DNA from: Spirochaeta sp. | Lineage (GTDB): Bacteria > Spirochaetota > Spirochaetia > DSM-27196 > Alkalispirochaetaceae | Direction: 5' to 3' | Length of the DNA stretch: 21,070 bases | Assembly: GCA_007117185.1 (NCBI GenBank) | Contig: SKHA01000286.1 | Span: 1 to 21,070 of the forward strand | Position numbers and translations under genes: made by a program | The notes under the pieces: generated by a model | Seen by the model: the letters and a program-made list of their open reading frames with translations, nothing else | Told to the model about the DNA's origin: nothing | Database searches by the model: none | Shown here: positions 8,043 through 15,294 of the stretch, in pieces | How the letters are laid out: each line of letters begins with the position of its first letter | Numbering within the stretch: position 1 is the first letter of the stretch

Positions 8043-9153
8043 CTAACGCTACAGGATCGATTTCATCGGCCTTTCCCGCAAGGGTTGCATCGATGTGCTG
8101 GCGATACCGCTGCGCCGCAGGGGCGCTCAAGGCCCCGGTGTAGAACTCGCAATGGAACGTCTGTCCAGGGTCAAGGGTTCGGATATTGCCCTTCTGTTTC
8201 TCCGCGGTGTAGCCGTCCGGCTCAGCTGTGGCAGGAAGAATCAGCCCCAGACCGTCCTGGTCCGGGGTTCTGCAGATCCAACGGACGGCGTGGCTCAGTT
8301 CAGTCGGGCGATAGGTGATTATGTCCGCTTCACCGGTGGGCAGCACCTGCGCGCTGTGACAGAAGCCGGCGGTATCGGCGAGCATGTCAAGCAGCAGGAC
8401 CGCTTCCGGGTCAAAGGGCAGCCCGGGGTCCATCCTATTGTGCCGTTGCGGCTCTTTGGCAAGGGTGGCAAGAAACGCACGGTACTCATCGCTGACTTTC
8501 AGGTGGGAAGGAATGCTGCCCCGCAACCGTACGTGGTCAGTGTCACACATCGCAGTGTACTGCAGTTCGCTGTGATCCACCGGGCGGAAGTTGGCGTGGG
8601 CCAGGTACATGAACTCCATGGCCCGCCCACTGAGGTTCTGCGCCTCAAAGATCACCCTGAGAATACCCGACCGGGGATACATGCGCACTTCCGGAGCGGC
8701 GCGATAATGGGATCCAAAGGCATGCGCATACTCCCACGTCCCGTTGACTCCGATGTATCTGCCGTGTTCATCTTCGTCGCTTATCAGGGATGCCGTATCG
8801 TACGGAGCGTTTGGCAGTTCACCGTGGAGCGGATGGCTATCCTCCGGTCCCGGGCCACCCATCGCGGTGAAGCCGCAGTGCAGCAGAAAGCCGCCATAGG
8901 TCTGAAGATACGGTACCCCAGGCAATGGCTGCGAGAACATCGACTTCATCGTCTGTCGACGCTTGAACATGGAAAGATCCCAGATCTGCTGCCCCTGAAA
9001 GGGTAGCACCGTCATCTCGCCAACACTACTGTGGATGCGCAAAGCCTCCACACCGGAGGGGAAGCGAAATGTAATGACCTGAAACTCATCAATCCGCACC
9101 AGTTCCCGTTCATAGGGATAAAAGAGTTCTTTATCGAGGGGAATACGTACCAT
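8026..9153 (-). CDS. DUF4432 family protein (aldose 1-epimerase-like fold)
   Basis: The 375 residues resemble the DUF4432 group of the galactose-mutarotase superfamily, all-beta proteins that bind sugars. Visible signatures are a GEMTVLPFQGQQIWDL strand region (45-60), GGFLLHCGFTAMGGPGP (87-103) and the HPLHGELPNAPY loop (107-118), with His92, His107, His110 and Glu112 as candidate active-site residues. A second acidic/aromatic region is near YLAHANFRPVD. The likely job is anomer or keto-sugar interconversion, but the substrate cannot be read from sequence. The ATG at 9153 is preceded directly by GGAAAG, too close for a normal ribosome site, and lies about 7 bases after a possible -10 box, so a leaderless message is possible. 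It is divergent from a sugar kinase, which fits a sugar-related role, and overlaps the phospholipase-like gene by 17 bases. Confidence 0.8.
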   Translation of the reverse strand: MVRIPLDKELFYPYERELVRIDEFQVITFRFPSGVEALRIHSSVGEMTVLPFQGQQIWDLSMFKRRQTMKSMFSQPLPGVPYLQTYGGFLLHCGFTAMGGPGPEDSHPLHGELPNAPYDTASLISDEDEHGRYIGVNGTWEYAHAFGSHYRAAPEVRMYPRSGILRVIFEAQNLSGRAMEFMYLAHANFRPVDHSELQYTAMCDTDHVRLRGSIPSHLKVSDEYRAFLATLAKEPQRHNRMDPGLPFDPEAVLLLDMLADTAGFCHSAQVLPTGEADIITYRPTELSHAVRWICRTPDQDGLGLILPATAEPDGYTAEKQKGNIRTLDPGQTFHCEFYTGALSAPAAQRYRQHIDATLAGKADEIDPVALDAQSH

Positions 9154-9159
9154 CTTTCC

Positions 9160-9167
9160 ATTATAAT
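9160..9167. promoter_or_regulatory. Palindromic -10 box ATTATAAT in a divergent spacer
   Basis: ATTATAAT is its own reverse complement, so the sequence holds a perfect TATAAT on both strands (plus 9162-9167, minus 9165-9160). On the plus strand it would start transcription about 45 bases before the kinase ATG. On the minus strand the start would fall almost on the DUF4432 ATG. No convincing -35 box is present on either side at 16-18 bases, so the promoter is only a candidate. Confidence 0.4.
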
Positions 9168-9219
9168 CTGATTGGCAACCGTTGCGATAGTGACCGATGT
9201 CAGCGTATTATCGTACATC

Positions 9220-10173
9220 ATGATCGTCTTTACCGGTGAAGCGTTGATAGATTTCATCCCCGTACGGGACTCCAGTGGGCACCGAGCGTATCAGCCTGCA
9301 CCGGGCGGGTCGGTGTACAACACCTCTATTGCCTCCGCCCGCCTGGATGTTCCGACGGCATTTTTCGGCGGGATCTCCCGGGATTTCTTCGGGGATCGCC
9401 TGGCGGTCAACCTTGAAGAAAACGGGGTATCTTCCGGGATGGTGCAGCGGTTTGACGCACCGTCCACCCTCGCATTCGTCGATAAAACGCCCAGCGGTGA
9501 AGCTCGCTACGCATTTTTCGCCACCCATGCCGCCGACCGGCAATTGCGTGTAAAGGATATTCCCGCTCTCAACGATGATGTGGCGGCGCTGGCGTTCGGT
9601 TCCATCGCGCTGATCGGTGATCCTGCGGGAGCCACCATTCTCTCTCTGATCGAGAAGGAACACGTGTCGGGCAAGCGGGTTATATCCTTCGACCCCAATA
9701 TCCGCGAGAGTCTCATTACTGACAGTAGTGGCTATCGACAGCGGGTTGAGCGGGGGATCGCGGCGGCCACAATTCTGAAAATCAGCGATGAGGATCTCAG
9801 GTGGATCAGCGGTACCGATGACATTGCTACTGCCGCACAGGCGTTGCTTCAGAAAGGCCCGGCGCTGGTGGTGGTTACTGCCGGCAGCAACGGGTCAACC
9901 GGGTTTTTTGGGGACCAGAGTTGTTCCACCCCGGCAGAACGTACCACTGTGGTGGACACGATCGGTGCGGGTGATTCCTTTCACGCGGCAATTCTGGCGT
10001 GGCTCCACCACTCGCGACGCCTCTCCCGGGAAAGCATCGCCTCCCTTACGGTTGCCGAGGTGCAGGCGATGCTGCGCTTTGCAAGCGCTGTAGCGGCAAA
10101 AACATGCGGCCGTGCCGGAGCGGACCCGCCGCGACTTTCTGAAGTACAAACCCGCTTTCGGTCATGGGGGTGA
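9220..10173 (+). CDS. PfkB-family sugar kinase (fructokinase-like)
   Basis: An ATP-dependent carbohydrate kinase of the ribokinase/PfkB superfamily. From ATG 9220 it has 317 residues, the usual size. It begins MIVFTGEALIDFIPV, the normal start of the family, whereas the frame extended to a TTG at 9172 adds 16 residues with no family character. The first signature is GGSVYNTSIASARLDVPTAF (29-48), followed by FFGGISRDFFGDRL. The second, near the C-terminus, is DTIGAGDSFHAA (246-257) with catalytic Asp252 in GAGD. This layout is most like fructokinases, but substrate assignment within PfkB is unreliable. No clear Shine-Dalgarno precedes ATG 9220. It is divergent from the DUF4432 gene, and hisB starts one base after its stop codon, so the two are cotranscribed and probably translationally coupled. 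Confidence 0.88.
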   Translation: MIVFTGEALIDFIPVRDSSGHRAYQPAPGGSVYNTSIASARLDVPTAFFGGISRDFFGDRLAVNLEENGVSSGMVQRFDAPSTLAFVDKTPSGEARYAFFATHAADRQLRVKDIPALNDDVAALAFGSIALIGDPAGATILSLIEKEHVSGKRVISFDPNIRESLITDSSGYRQRVERGIAAATILKISDEDLRWISGTDDIATAAQALLQKGPALVVVTAGSNGSTGFFGDQSCSTPAERTTVVDTIGAGDSFHAAILAWLHHSRRLSRESIASLTVAEVQAMLRFASAVAAKTCGRAGADPPRLSEVQTRFRSWG

Positions 10174-10174
10174 C

Positions 10175-10771
10175 ATGAGAACCTGCAGGAGCGAGCGCAA
10201 AACCAAAGAGACCGACATCGTCGCGTCGGTTGTTTTTTCCGATAGTTTTCCGGCTGTCCCGGCAGAACGGACCATCGCCATTGCAACGGGTGTACCGTTT
10301 TTCGACCATATGCTGCACGCGTTCTTTTTCCACGGAGGGTTCGAGGTGGAGTTGACGTGCCAGGGTGACACCGAGGTGGATGACCATCATTCCGTTGAGG
10401 ATGTGGGGATTGTCCTTGGGGGCCTCTTTCGGCAGGTTGTCGCCGACCACGGACCTGTGTCTCGCTTTGGTCACGCTGTCATTCCCATGGACGACTCGCT
10501 GGGTGAGGCGGTTGTTGATGTGTGCGGTCGCAGTTATCTGGTGTGGGATGTCTCCTTTCCACAACCTCGGGCAGGAAACTTTGATCTCGCCCTGATTCGT
10601 GAGTTCTACACCGCTTTCGCCAGTGAAGCAAAAATCAATCTCCATATCCTGGGCCGATACGGCAGCAACGGACATCACCTCGCAGAGGCTTTGTTCAAGG
10701 CTGCGGGACGGGCTCTGGGAGGCGCGTATCGACCGGCTTCTGCGGTGCTCTCAACCAAGGGAACCCTCTAA
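10175..10771 (+). CDS. hisB: Imidazoleglycerol-phosphate dehydratase HisB
   Basis: Dehydrates imidazole glycerol phosphate to imidazole acetol phosphate in histidine biosynthesis. The 198 residues (monofunctional length, no phosphatase domain) carry the duplicated metal-binding motifs VPFFDHMLHAF (40-50), DDHHSVEDVGI (69-79) and SNGHHLAEALFKA (164-176), and end with STKGTL as in the family. The ATG at 10175 is chosen because it has the purine-rich GGGGGTGA just upstream and lies one base after the kinase stop; an upstream start at 10112 would run inside the kinase gene. The gene is well conserved in the core, with a somewhat divergent N-terminus. No other his gene is in the window, and its partner here is a sugar kinase. 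Function is well supported; the reason for the linkage is unknown. Confidence 0.95.
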   Translation: MRTCRSERKTKETDIVASVVFSDSFPAVPAERTIAIATGVPFFDHMLHAFFFHGGFEVELTCQGDTEVDDHHSVEDVGIVLGGLFRQVVADHGPVSRFGHAVIPMDDSLGEAVVDVCGRSYLVWDVSFPQPRAGNFDLALIREFYTAFASEAKINLHILGRYGSNGHHLAEALFKAAGRALGGAYRPASAVLSTKGTL

Positions 10772-10783
10772 CCGAGTTTCCAG

Positions 10784-11323
10784 ATGGTCTACCGTCTTCA
10801 TCTGAAGCGCGATGCTTCCGGGTGTCCCGCCCTGGTTCTGGGGTGGTGGTGGCGGGTCGTTTTTGCCGTTCCCGGATTGTTCATTCTTGGTATCGGACTC
10901 AGTATTGGGGGTCTGGGGTTTCCCGGATGGGTTTTGTCGGCGGCCAGTCTGGCTGCGGCGATCTACCATGAGTCGTGGTGCTTTGACTCCAGTCTTGGAG
11001 TTCCTACCGTGGTCAGCGAAGTTGGTCTGATCGTTCCAGCAGCGCTGCGGCGCATACGACGCTATTCACGATCAGAGTTTCACCGGGTAGTGGTACGAAC
11101 CAGATCACAGTTTGGAACGGGAGAATCACTGTATCGCCGGACGTCACTCCCGGCAATGGTTCAGCGGGGTTTCGTCCAGCTCTGCCTGGAGTCAGATAAC
11201 CCCGATGTCCAGCGACTTATCATCCAAACGGAGTCACTGCGCAACGGGAGTGGCCTCAATGCGCTTGCCCTGGAACTTGCCGATGCTCTGGACCTGCCGC
11301 TGGAGCACCGGGAAAGTTCATGA
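10784..11323 (+). CDS. Small membrane protein of unknown function
   Basis: A 179-residue protein that I do not recognise. Its N-terminal third has a Trp-rich entry (GWWWRVVFAVPGLFILGIG, about 19-37) and a second hydrophobic stretch (GFPGWVLSAASLAAAIY, about 45-61). Together they are consistent with two membrane helices joined by a short loop, leaving about 115 residues, probably on the cytoplasmic side. The soluble part is Arg-rich in its first half and ends with a helix-forming LNALALELADALDLPL segment. This outline resembles small bacterial PH-like or YdbT-type membrane proteins only in general form. It starts 12 bases after hisB with a poor ribosome site and is probably the last gene of that unit. 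Its stop overlaps the convergent oppF stop through the palindrome TCATGA. Confidence 0.75.
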   Translation: MVYRLHLKRDASGCPALVLGWWWRVVFAVPGLFILGIGLSIGGLGFPGWVLSAASLAAAIYHESWCFDSSLGVPTVVSEVGLIVPAALRRIRRYSRSEFHRVVVRTRSQFGTGESLYRRTSLPAMVQRGFVQLCLESDNPDVQRLIIQTESLRNGSGLNALALELADALDLPLEHRESS

Positions 11324-12301
11324 CTCCGGCTCCTCCGCGGTGTCGTTGACCAGGTAACACGCCACGAAGTGGCCGTCAGCGGTCTCTGTCAGCGCGGGAG
11401 GTGCCTCCCGGCATTTGTCCATTACAAAGGGACAACGCCCGGAAAAGATGCACCCCCTGGGCGGATTGACCGGGCTGGGGACGTCCCCTTCAAGGATGAT
11501 CCGCTCCCGCTTGGCGTCAACCTTGGGAATGGGAATCGCCGAGAGCAACGCCTGGGTATAGGGATGCTGTGGGTTTGTAAAGATGTTGTGATACGAGGTG
11601 ATCTCGACGATCTTGCCCAGGTACATCACCGCGACGCGATCACTGATGTGTCGCACCACGCTCAGATCGTGAGAGATGAACACGTAGGTCAGCTTGAGAC
11701 GATCCTGCAGGTCCTGAATAAGGTTCAGAATCTGCGCCTGGATGGAAACATCAAGAGCCGAGACCGGTTCGTCACAGACGATGAACTTGGGGTCCAGAGC
11801 CAGTGCCCTGGCGACACCGACGCGCTGACGCCGCCCGCCATCCAGCTCGTGAGGGAAGCTGTTGGTCAGCTTGGTGCTGAGCCCCACCAGTTTCATGAGC
11901 TCCTGAACCCGCTCCAGTTGCTCGTTGCGACTGTAGAGCTTGAAGATCTCAAAGGGCTCCCGAATAATCTCGGAGATGCTCATCCTGGGATCCAGAGAGG
12001 CAAAGGGATCCTGAAAGATGATCTGGGCATCCCGGCGAAACGCCCGCACCCTGTCTGGACGAAAAGCGGTGATGTCTTCCCCTTCAAAGATCACTTCTCC
12101 CGCAGTGGGTTCCACCAGACGCAGGATGGCCCTCCCGGTGGTAGACTTGCCACAACCGCTTTCTCCCACGATTCCCAGGGTTTCACCCTGTTTGACCTCA
12201 AAAGAGACGTTGTTCACCGCTTTGAGCAGCCCCTGCTTGGTGTTGAAAAACTTCTTGAGGTTCCTGACTTCCAGAAGGGGCGTGGTTGTATTCTGGTCCA
12301 T
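11318..12301 (-). CDS. oppF: Oligopeptide/dipeptide ABC importer ATPase, OppF/DppF type
   Basis: One of the two cytoplasmic ATPases that power the peptide importer. It shows Walker A GESGCGKST (46-54), Q-loop FQDPFASLDP (96-105), signature ELDGGRRQR (152-160), Walker B FIVCDEP (173-179), D-loop SALD (181-184) and switch His211. The signature LDGGRR replaces the usual LSGGQ; this variant is known among OppF/DppF proteins and need not mean loss of activity. The C-terminal extension typical of peptide importers has HPYTQALLSAIP and the cysteine cluster GCIFSGRCPF...KC...AC, which may bind a metal or iron-sulphur cluster. It starts 3 bases after oppD, with AAAGGA inside the oppD end as ribosome site. 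It is the last gene of the importer operon. Length 327 is typical. Confidence 0.95.
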   Translation of the reverse strand: MDQNTTTPLLEVRNLKKFFNTKQGLLKAVNNVSFEVKQGETLGIVGESGCGKSTTGRAILRLVEPTAGEVIFEGEDITAFRPDRVRAFRRDAQIIFQDPFASLDPRMSISEIIREPFEIFKLYSRNEQLERVQELMKLVGLSTKLTNSFPHELDGGRRQRVGVARALALDPKFIVCDEPVSALDVSIQAQILNLIQDLQDRLKLTYVFISHDLSVVRHISDRVAVMYLGKIVEITSYHNIFTNPQHPYTQALLSAIPIPKVDAKRERIILEGDVPSPVNPPRGCIFSGRCPFVMDKCREAPPALTETADGHFVACYLVNDTAEEPES

Positions 12302-12304
12302 GTT

Positions 12305-13291
12305 CTATTCCTTTTTCGCCTCAACGAGACCCTCGTAAATCATGCAGTGGACGTTATGCCCCTCCTCAACGGGTACCATCGTTGGCGTGCGCTGCGAGCA
12401 GATCTCAGCCGCCATGGGGCAGCGGGGATGAAAGCGACACCCGCTGGGCAACTCCGTTGGATCCGGCATGATCCCCGTGATGGGGCTGAGCCGGGTGACC
12501 TCCTCGTCCAGACTGGGTATCGAGCCGAACAGGCCCTGAGTGTAGGGATGCCGGGGTTCGGTGAACAGGCGGCGCGTATCTGAGGTCTCCACCACCGTTC
12601 CGGCGTACATGATCGCCACCGTGTCGCACACCTCCGCAACTACACCCAGATCATGGGTAATGAGGATCATCGACGTACCGAACTCGCTGCGCAATCGACG
12701 CATCAGATCCAGTACCTGCGCTTGAATGGTTACGTCCAGAGCGGTGGTGGGCTCGTCTGCGATCAGGAGAGAAGGGTTGCACGAAAGAGCGATGGCGATC
12801 CCAACTCGCTGACGCATTCCGCCGGAAAACTCGTGAGGATAGTCGCCGGCACGTCCCTCGGGTATGCCGACAAGTTTCAGCATGTCCCGTGCCTGCCGCT
12901 CCGCCTGTTTGCTGGTCAGTTTCTGGTGAAGCATTACCGCTTCTTCGATCTGAAACCCCACCGTGAGAACGGGGTTGAGGGATGTCATCGGGTCCTGAAA
13001 GATCATGGAGATCTGGTTGCCCCGGACTGTTCTCATTTCCTCGTTCTTCTTCTTCAGGAGGTTTTCCCCGTTGAACCAGATCTCTCCGGACTCAACCGTC
13101 CCGGGGGGGTTGGGTACCAGTTGCATCACCGCCAGCGCTGTGGTTGTCTTTCCGGCTCCGGTTTCCCCGACCAGCCCCAGGGTCTCTCCCTTTTTCAGAG
13201 TCAGGTTGAGATTGTCCACAGCCAGGACCAGTCCCTCTTCAGTCTGGTAGGTCACCCGAAGGTCACGGATATCCAGTAACGTTTCGCTCAT
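12305..13291 (-). CDS. oppD: Oligopeptide/dipeptide ABC importer ATPase, OppD/DppD type
   Basis: The second ATPase of the importer. Motifs seen are Walker A GETGAGKTT (42-50), Q-loop FQDPMTSLNP (97-106), canonical signature FSGGMRQR (154-161), Walker B LLIADEP (174-180) and TTALD (181-185). The C-terminal oligopeptide-transporter extension carries HPYTQGLFGSIPSL and the cysteine cluster GCRFHPRCPM...C...HC. OppD and OppF usually form a heterodimer; with LSGGM here and LDGG in OppF, the two composite ATP sites are not identical. The ribosome site GGGAG lies about 7 bases before the ATG. It follows oppC by 16 bases and precedes oppF by 3. Length is 328 residues. Confidence 0.95.
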   Translation of the reverse strand: MSETLLDIRDLRVTYQTEEGLVLAVDNLNLTLKKGETLGLVGETGAGKTTTALAVMQLVPNPPGTVESGEIWFNGENLLKKKNEEMRTVRGNQISMIFQDPMTSLNPVLTVGFQIEEAVMLHQKLTSKQAERQARDMLKLVGIPEGRAGDYPHEFSGGMRQRVGIAIALSCNPSLLIADEPTTALDVTIQAQVLDLMRRLRSEFGTSMILITHDLGVVAEVCDTVAIMYAGTVVETSDTRRLFTEPRHPYTQGLFGSIPSLDEEVTRLSPITGIMPDPTELPSGCRFHPRCPMAAEICSQRTPTMVPVEEGHNVHCMIYEGLVEAKKE

Positions 13292-13307
13292 TCGTTATCT
13301 CCCGGTG

Positions 13308-14213
13308 TCATTGCTTGAGTCGTGGGTCTAGGGCATCCCGGAGTCCGTCACCGAGAAGGTTGAGGGCAAAAATCGTAATCATGATCGCGATTCCCGGAAA
13401 GGTTGCAACGTGAGGCGCCCGGCGAATCAGGTGCCGCCCTGAAGAGAGCATTGCTCCCCACTCCGGCGTGGGAGGCTCGATTCCCAATCCGATGAAGCTG
13501 AGCCCTGCCGCCGACAGGATCGCGATAGCGACTCCCAGAGTCCCCTGCACGATGATTGGTGCCAGCGAGTTGGGAAGAATGTGCTTGATGATGATCCGGC
13601 TGTCCCGGGCCCCTACCGCACGTGCCGCTTCGACGAACTCCTGTTCTTTGATGGATATGACCGATGCCTTGACGATGCGTGCGTAGACCGGAATGGTGGC
13701 GATTCCCACTGCAATCATCACGTTGATCAGCCCACCCCCGAAAGCGGAGACGATCGCTATCGCCAGAAGGATAGAGGGGATCGCCAGCAGGACGTCCATA
13801 AAACGCATCACCACGTTATCCAGGTTCCCCCCGTAGTAGCCCGCAAGAGCGCCGAGGGTACCTCCGACGATCAGGGAAATGCTCACCGCCACGAAGCCGA
13901 CCTGTAGAGAGACCCGGGCTCCAAAGATGATACGTGAGAGAATGTCCCGGCCAAGGTCGTCCGTTCCCAACAGATGCTCCCGGCTTGGCGGGTCAGCAAC
14001 ACGCATCAGGTTCTGGGTGCGATAGTCATAGGGAGCGATGACCTCCGCAAAGATCGCGGTAAAGAAGATAATCAGGATGATTACCAGACCCAGCATGGCC
14101 ATGCGGTTGCGCCGCAGTCGTCGCCACACTTCCGCCCATTGGGATCGGCTTTTTCGGGTGTTCGGTGCCTGCTCTCCGGTAGGAGCAACCATATTGTCTG
14201 CTTCGGTTTTCAT
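13308..14213 (-). CDS. oppC: Peptide ABC importer permease, OppC/DppC type
   Basis: Inner-membrane permease that forms the translocation pore with OppB. After a 30-residue polar N-terminus (QAPNTRKSRSQWAEVWRRLRRN) comes the first membrane helix MAMLGLVIILIIFFTAIFAEVI. Next are the typical periplasmic segment EHLLGTDDLGRDILSRIIFGAR and five further hydrophobic segments. The ATPase-docking EAA loop is EFVEAARAVGARDSRIIIKHILPN. The C-terminus LNLLGDGLRDALDPRLKQ is the standard ending of the family. GAGGT about 6 bases before the ATG is a good ribosome site. It lies 24 bases after oppB. Length is 301 residues, normal for the family. Confidence 0.95.
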   Translation of the reverse strand: MKTEADNMVAPTGEQAPNTRKSRSQWAEVWRRLRRNRMAMLGLVIILIIFFTAIFAEVIAPYDYRTQNLMRVADPPSREHLLGTDDLGRDILSRIIFGARVSLQVGFVAVSISLIVGGTLGALAGYYGGNLDNVVMRFMDVLLAIPSILLAIAIVSAFGGGLINVMIAVGIATIPVYARIVKASVISIKEQEFVEAARAVGARDSRIIIKHILPNSLAPIIVQGTLGVAIAILSAAGLSFIGLGIEPPTPEWGAMLSSGRHLIRRAPHVATFPGIAIMITIFALNLLGDGLRDALDPRLKQ

Positions 14214-14237
14214 GTGTCGTACCTCATGGGAAGTGCC

Positions 14238-15164
14238 CTATTTGTACTGTGCTTTGATGCGTGGATCGATGTACGCGTACAGGATGTCTACCAGAAGGTT
14301 GACGATGCTGAAGGTGAGTGCCAGCAGGAGCACCCCTCCCTGGACAACGGTATAGTCGCGCTGCCGGATCGCATCCACCATCAGACGGCCCACACCAGGC
14401 CAGGAGAAGATTGTCTCGGTCAGAACTGCGCCACCCAGGAGGTAGCCGAACTGAAGTCCAATTACGGTGACAATGGGAATCAGCGCATTCTTTAACGCGT
14501 GACGATTGATGACCACCCGCTCACTGAGACCTTTGGCGCGAGCGGTACGGATGTAATCCTGCCGTACCACCTCAAGCATGCTGGAACGGGTCATACGGGT
14601 AATGGTGGCAGCGGAACTGGTGCCGATTGTCAGCGCCGGCATAATTAAGTGCCGAAAGGTTCCATACCCACTGGAGGGAAACCAGCGCAGGACGATGGAA
14701 AAGAGCAGTACCATCATAATGCCCTGCCAGAAGTTCGGCATTGATACTCCAATGAGAGCCAGTACCATCGAGAAACCATCAAAGAGGGAATACTGTTTTG
14801 TTGCCGAGATAATGCCTATGGGTATCCCCATCAGGACCGCCACAAGAACACCGGCAGCCGCCAGCTGAAGTGTAGCGGGGAAACGTGCCCACAGCTCCTG
14901 AGCGGCAGGTCTCCGGGTTGTCAGGGATCTACCCAGGTCGCCCCGTAACGCGTTGAAGATGAACCGGCCAAACTGCACAAGGTATGGGTCATCAAGCCCC
15001 ATCTGTGTCCGCAGCGCCTGAACCTCCGCTTCCGGAGCCCGTTCTCCCAGGAGGATCTTTGCCGGATCTCCGGGTGTGAAGAACATGATGGTGAACACCA
15101 CAAAGGATACACCGAACATGACCGGGATAAGCAGCAGCAGTCGCCGCAAAATGTACTTGTGCAT
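14238..15164 (-). CDS. oppB: Peptide ABC importer permease, OppB/DppB type
   Basis: The other membrane subunit. It starts MHKYILRRLLLLIPVMFGVSF, the usual first helix, and continues with FFTPGDPAKILLG and the conserved GLDDPYLVQFGRFI...GDLGRSL periplasmic region. The cytoplasmic docking loop is DYIRTARAKGLSERVVINRHALKNALIP. The ending LVDILYAYIDPRI is typical. The start ATG at 15164 has GGTGAGG about 5 bases upstream. It is separated from oppA by 130 bases containing two hairpins (see those entries), which probably reduces its expression relative to oppA. Length 308 is normal. Confidence 0.95.
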   Translation of the reverse strand: MHKYILRRLLLLIPVMFGVSFVVFTIMFFTPGDPAKILLGERAPEAEVQALRTQMGLDDPYLVQFGRFIFNALRGDLGRSLTTRRPAAQELWARFPATLQLAAAGVLVAVLMGIPIGIISATKQYSLFDGFSMVLALIGVSMPNFWQGIMMVLLFSIVLRWFPSSGYGTFRHLIMPALTIGTSSAATITRMTRSSMLEVVRQDYIRTARAKGLSERVVINRHALKNALIPIVTVIGLQFGYLLGGAVLTETIFSWPGVGRLMVDAIRQRDYTVVQGGVLLLALTFSIVNLLVDILYAYIDPRIKAQYK

Positions 15165-15187
15165 TGAGCCTCACCTTCTTGATGGAT

Positions 15188-15241
15188 ATGTGCCGGAGAA
15201 TGTCGTGACCCCCAGAGGGTCCGCAATATTCTCCCGGACAT
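15188..15241. repeat. Imperfect long hairpin in the oppA-oppB spacer
   Basis: Two 14-base arms (15188-15201 and 15228-15241) are complementary at 12 of 14 positions, with the two mismatches inside a CCGGAGAAT-type core. Between them an inner 5-bp stem GACCC (15207-15211) / GGGTC (15217-15221) closes a 5-base loop. In the transcript this gives a branched or internally looped hairpin located between the terminator-like hairpin and the oppB ribosome site. It could protect the upstream oppA message from 3' exonucleases or be part of a regulatory leader for oppB. Function is inferred from position only. Confidence 0.5.
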
Positions 15242-15248
15242 GTCCTGC

Positions 15249-15278
15249 AAAAATCGCCGCCTCCCCAGGGAGGCGGCG
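15249..15278 (-). terminator. Terminator-like hairpin after oppA
   Basis: On the minus strand a perfect 10-bp GC-rich stem (15278-15269 with 15264-15255) closes a 4-base CTGG loop and is followed by ATTTTT (15254-15249). It starts about 17 bases after the oppA stop codon. The form is that of an intrinsic terminator. Because oppB follows in the same direction with no clear promoter, it probably lets part of the polymerases through and so sets a high binding protein to permease ratio, as is common for such importers. Confidence 0.8.
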
Positions 15279-15294
15279 TAACAGTCAGATCAGG

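Noticed and set aside
11369..12583. Open frame of 404 codons on the plus strand across oppF and oppD
   Set aside because: It spans two real ATPase genes on the other strand; its composition is the mirror of those genes.
12018..13279. Plus-strand frames opposite the two transporter ATPases
   Set aside because: They mirror conserved ATPase motifs and have no independent support.
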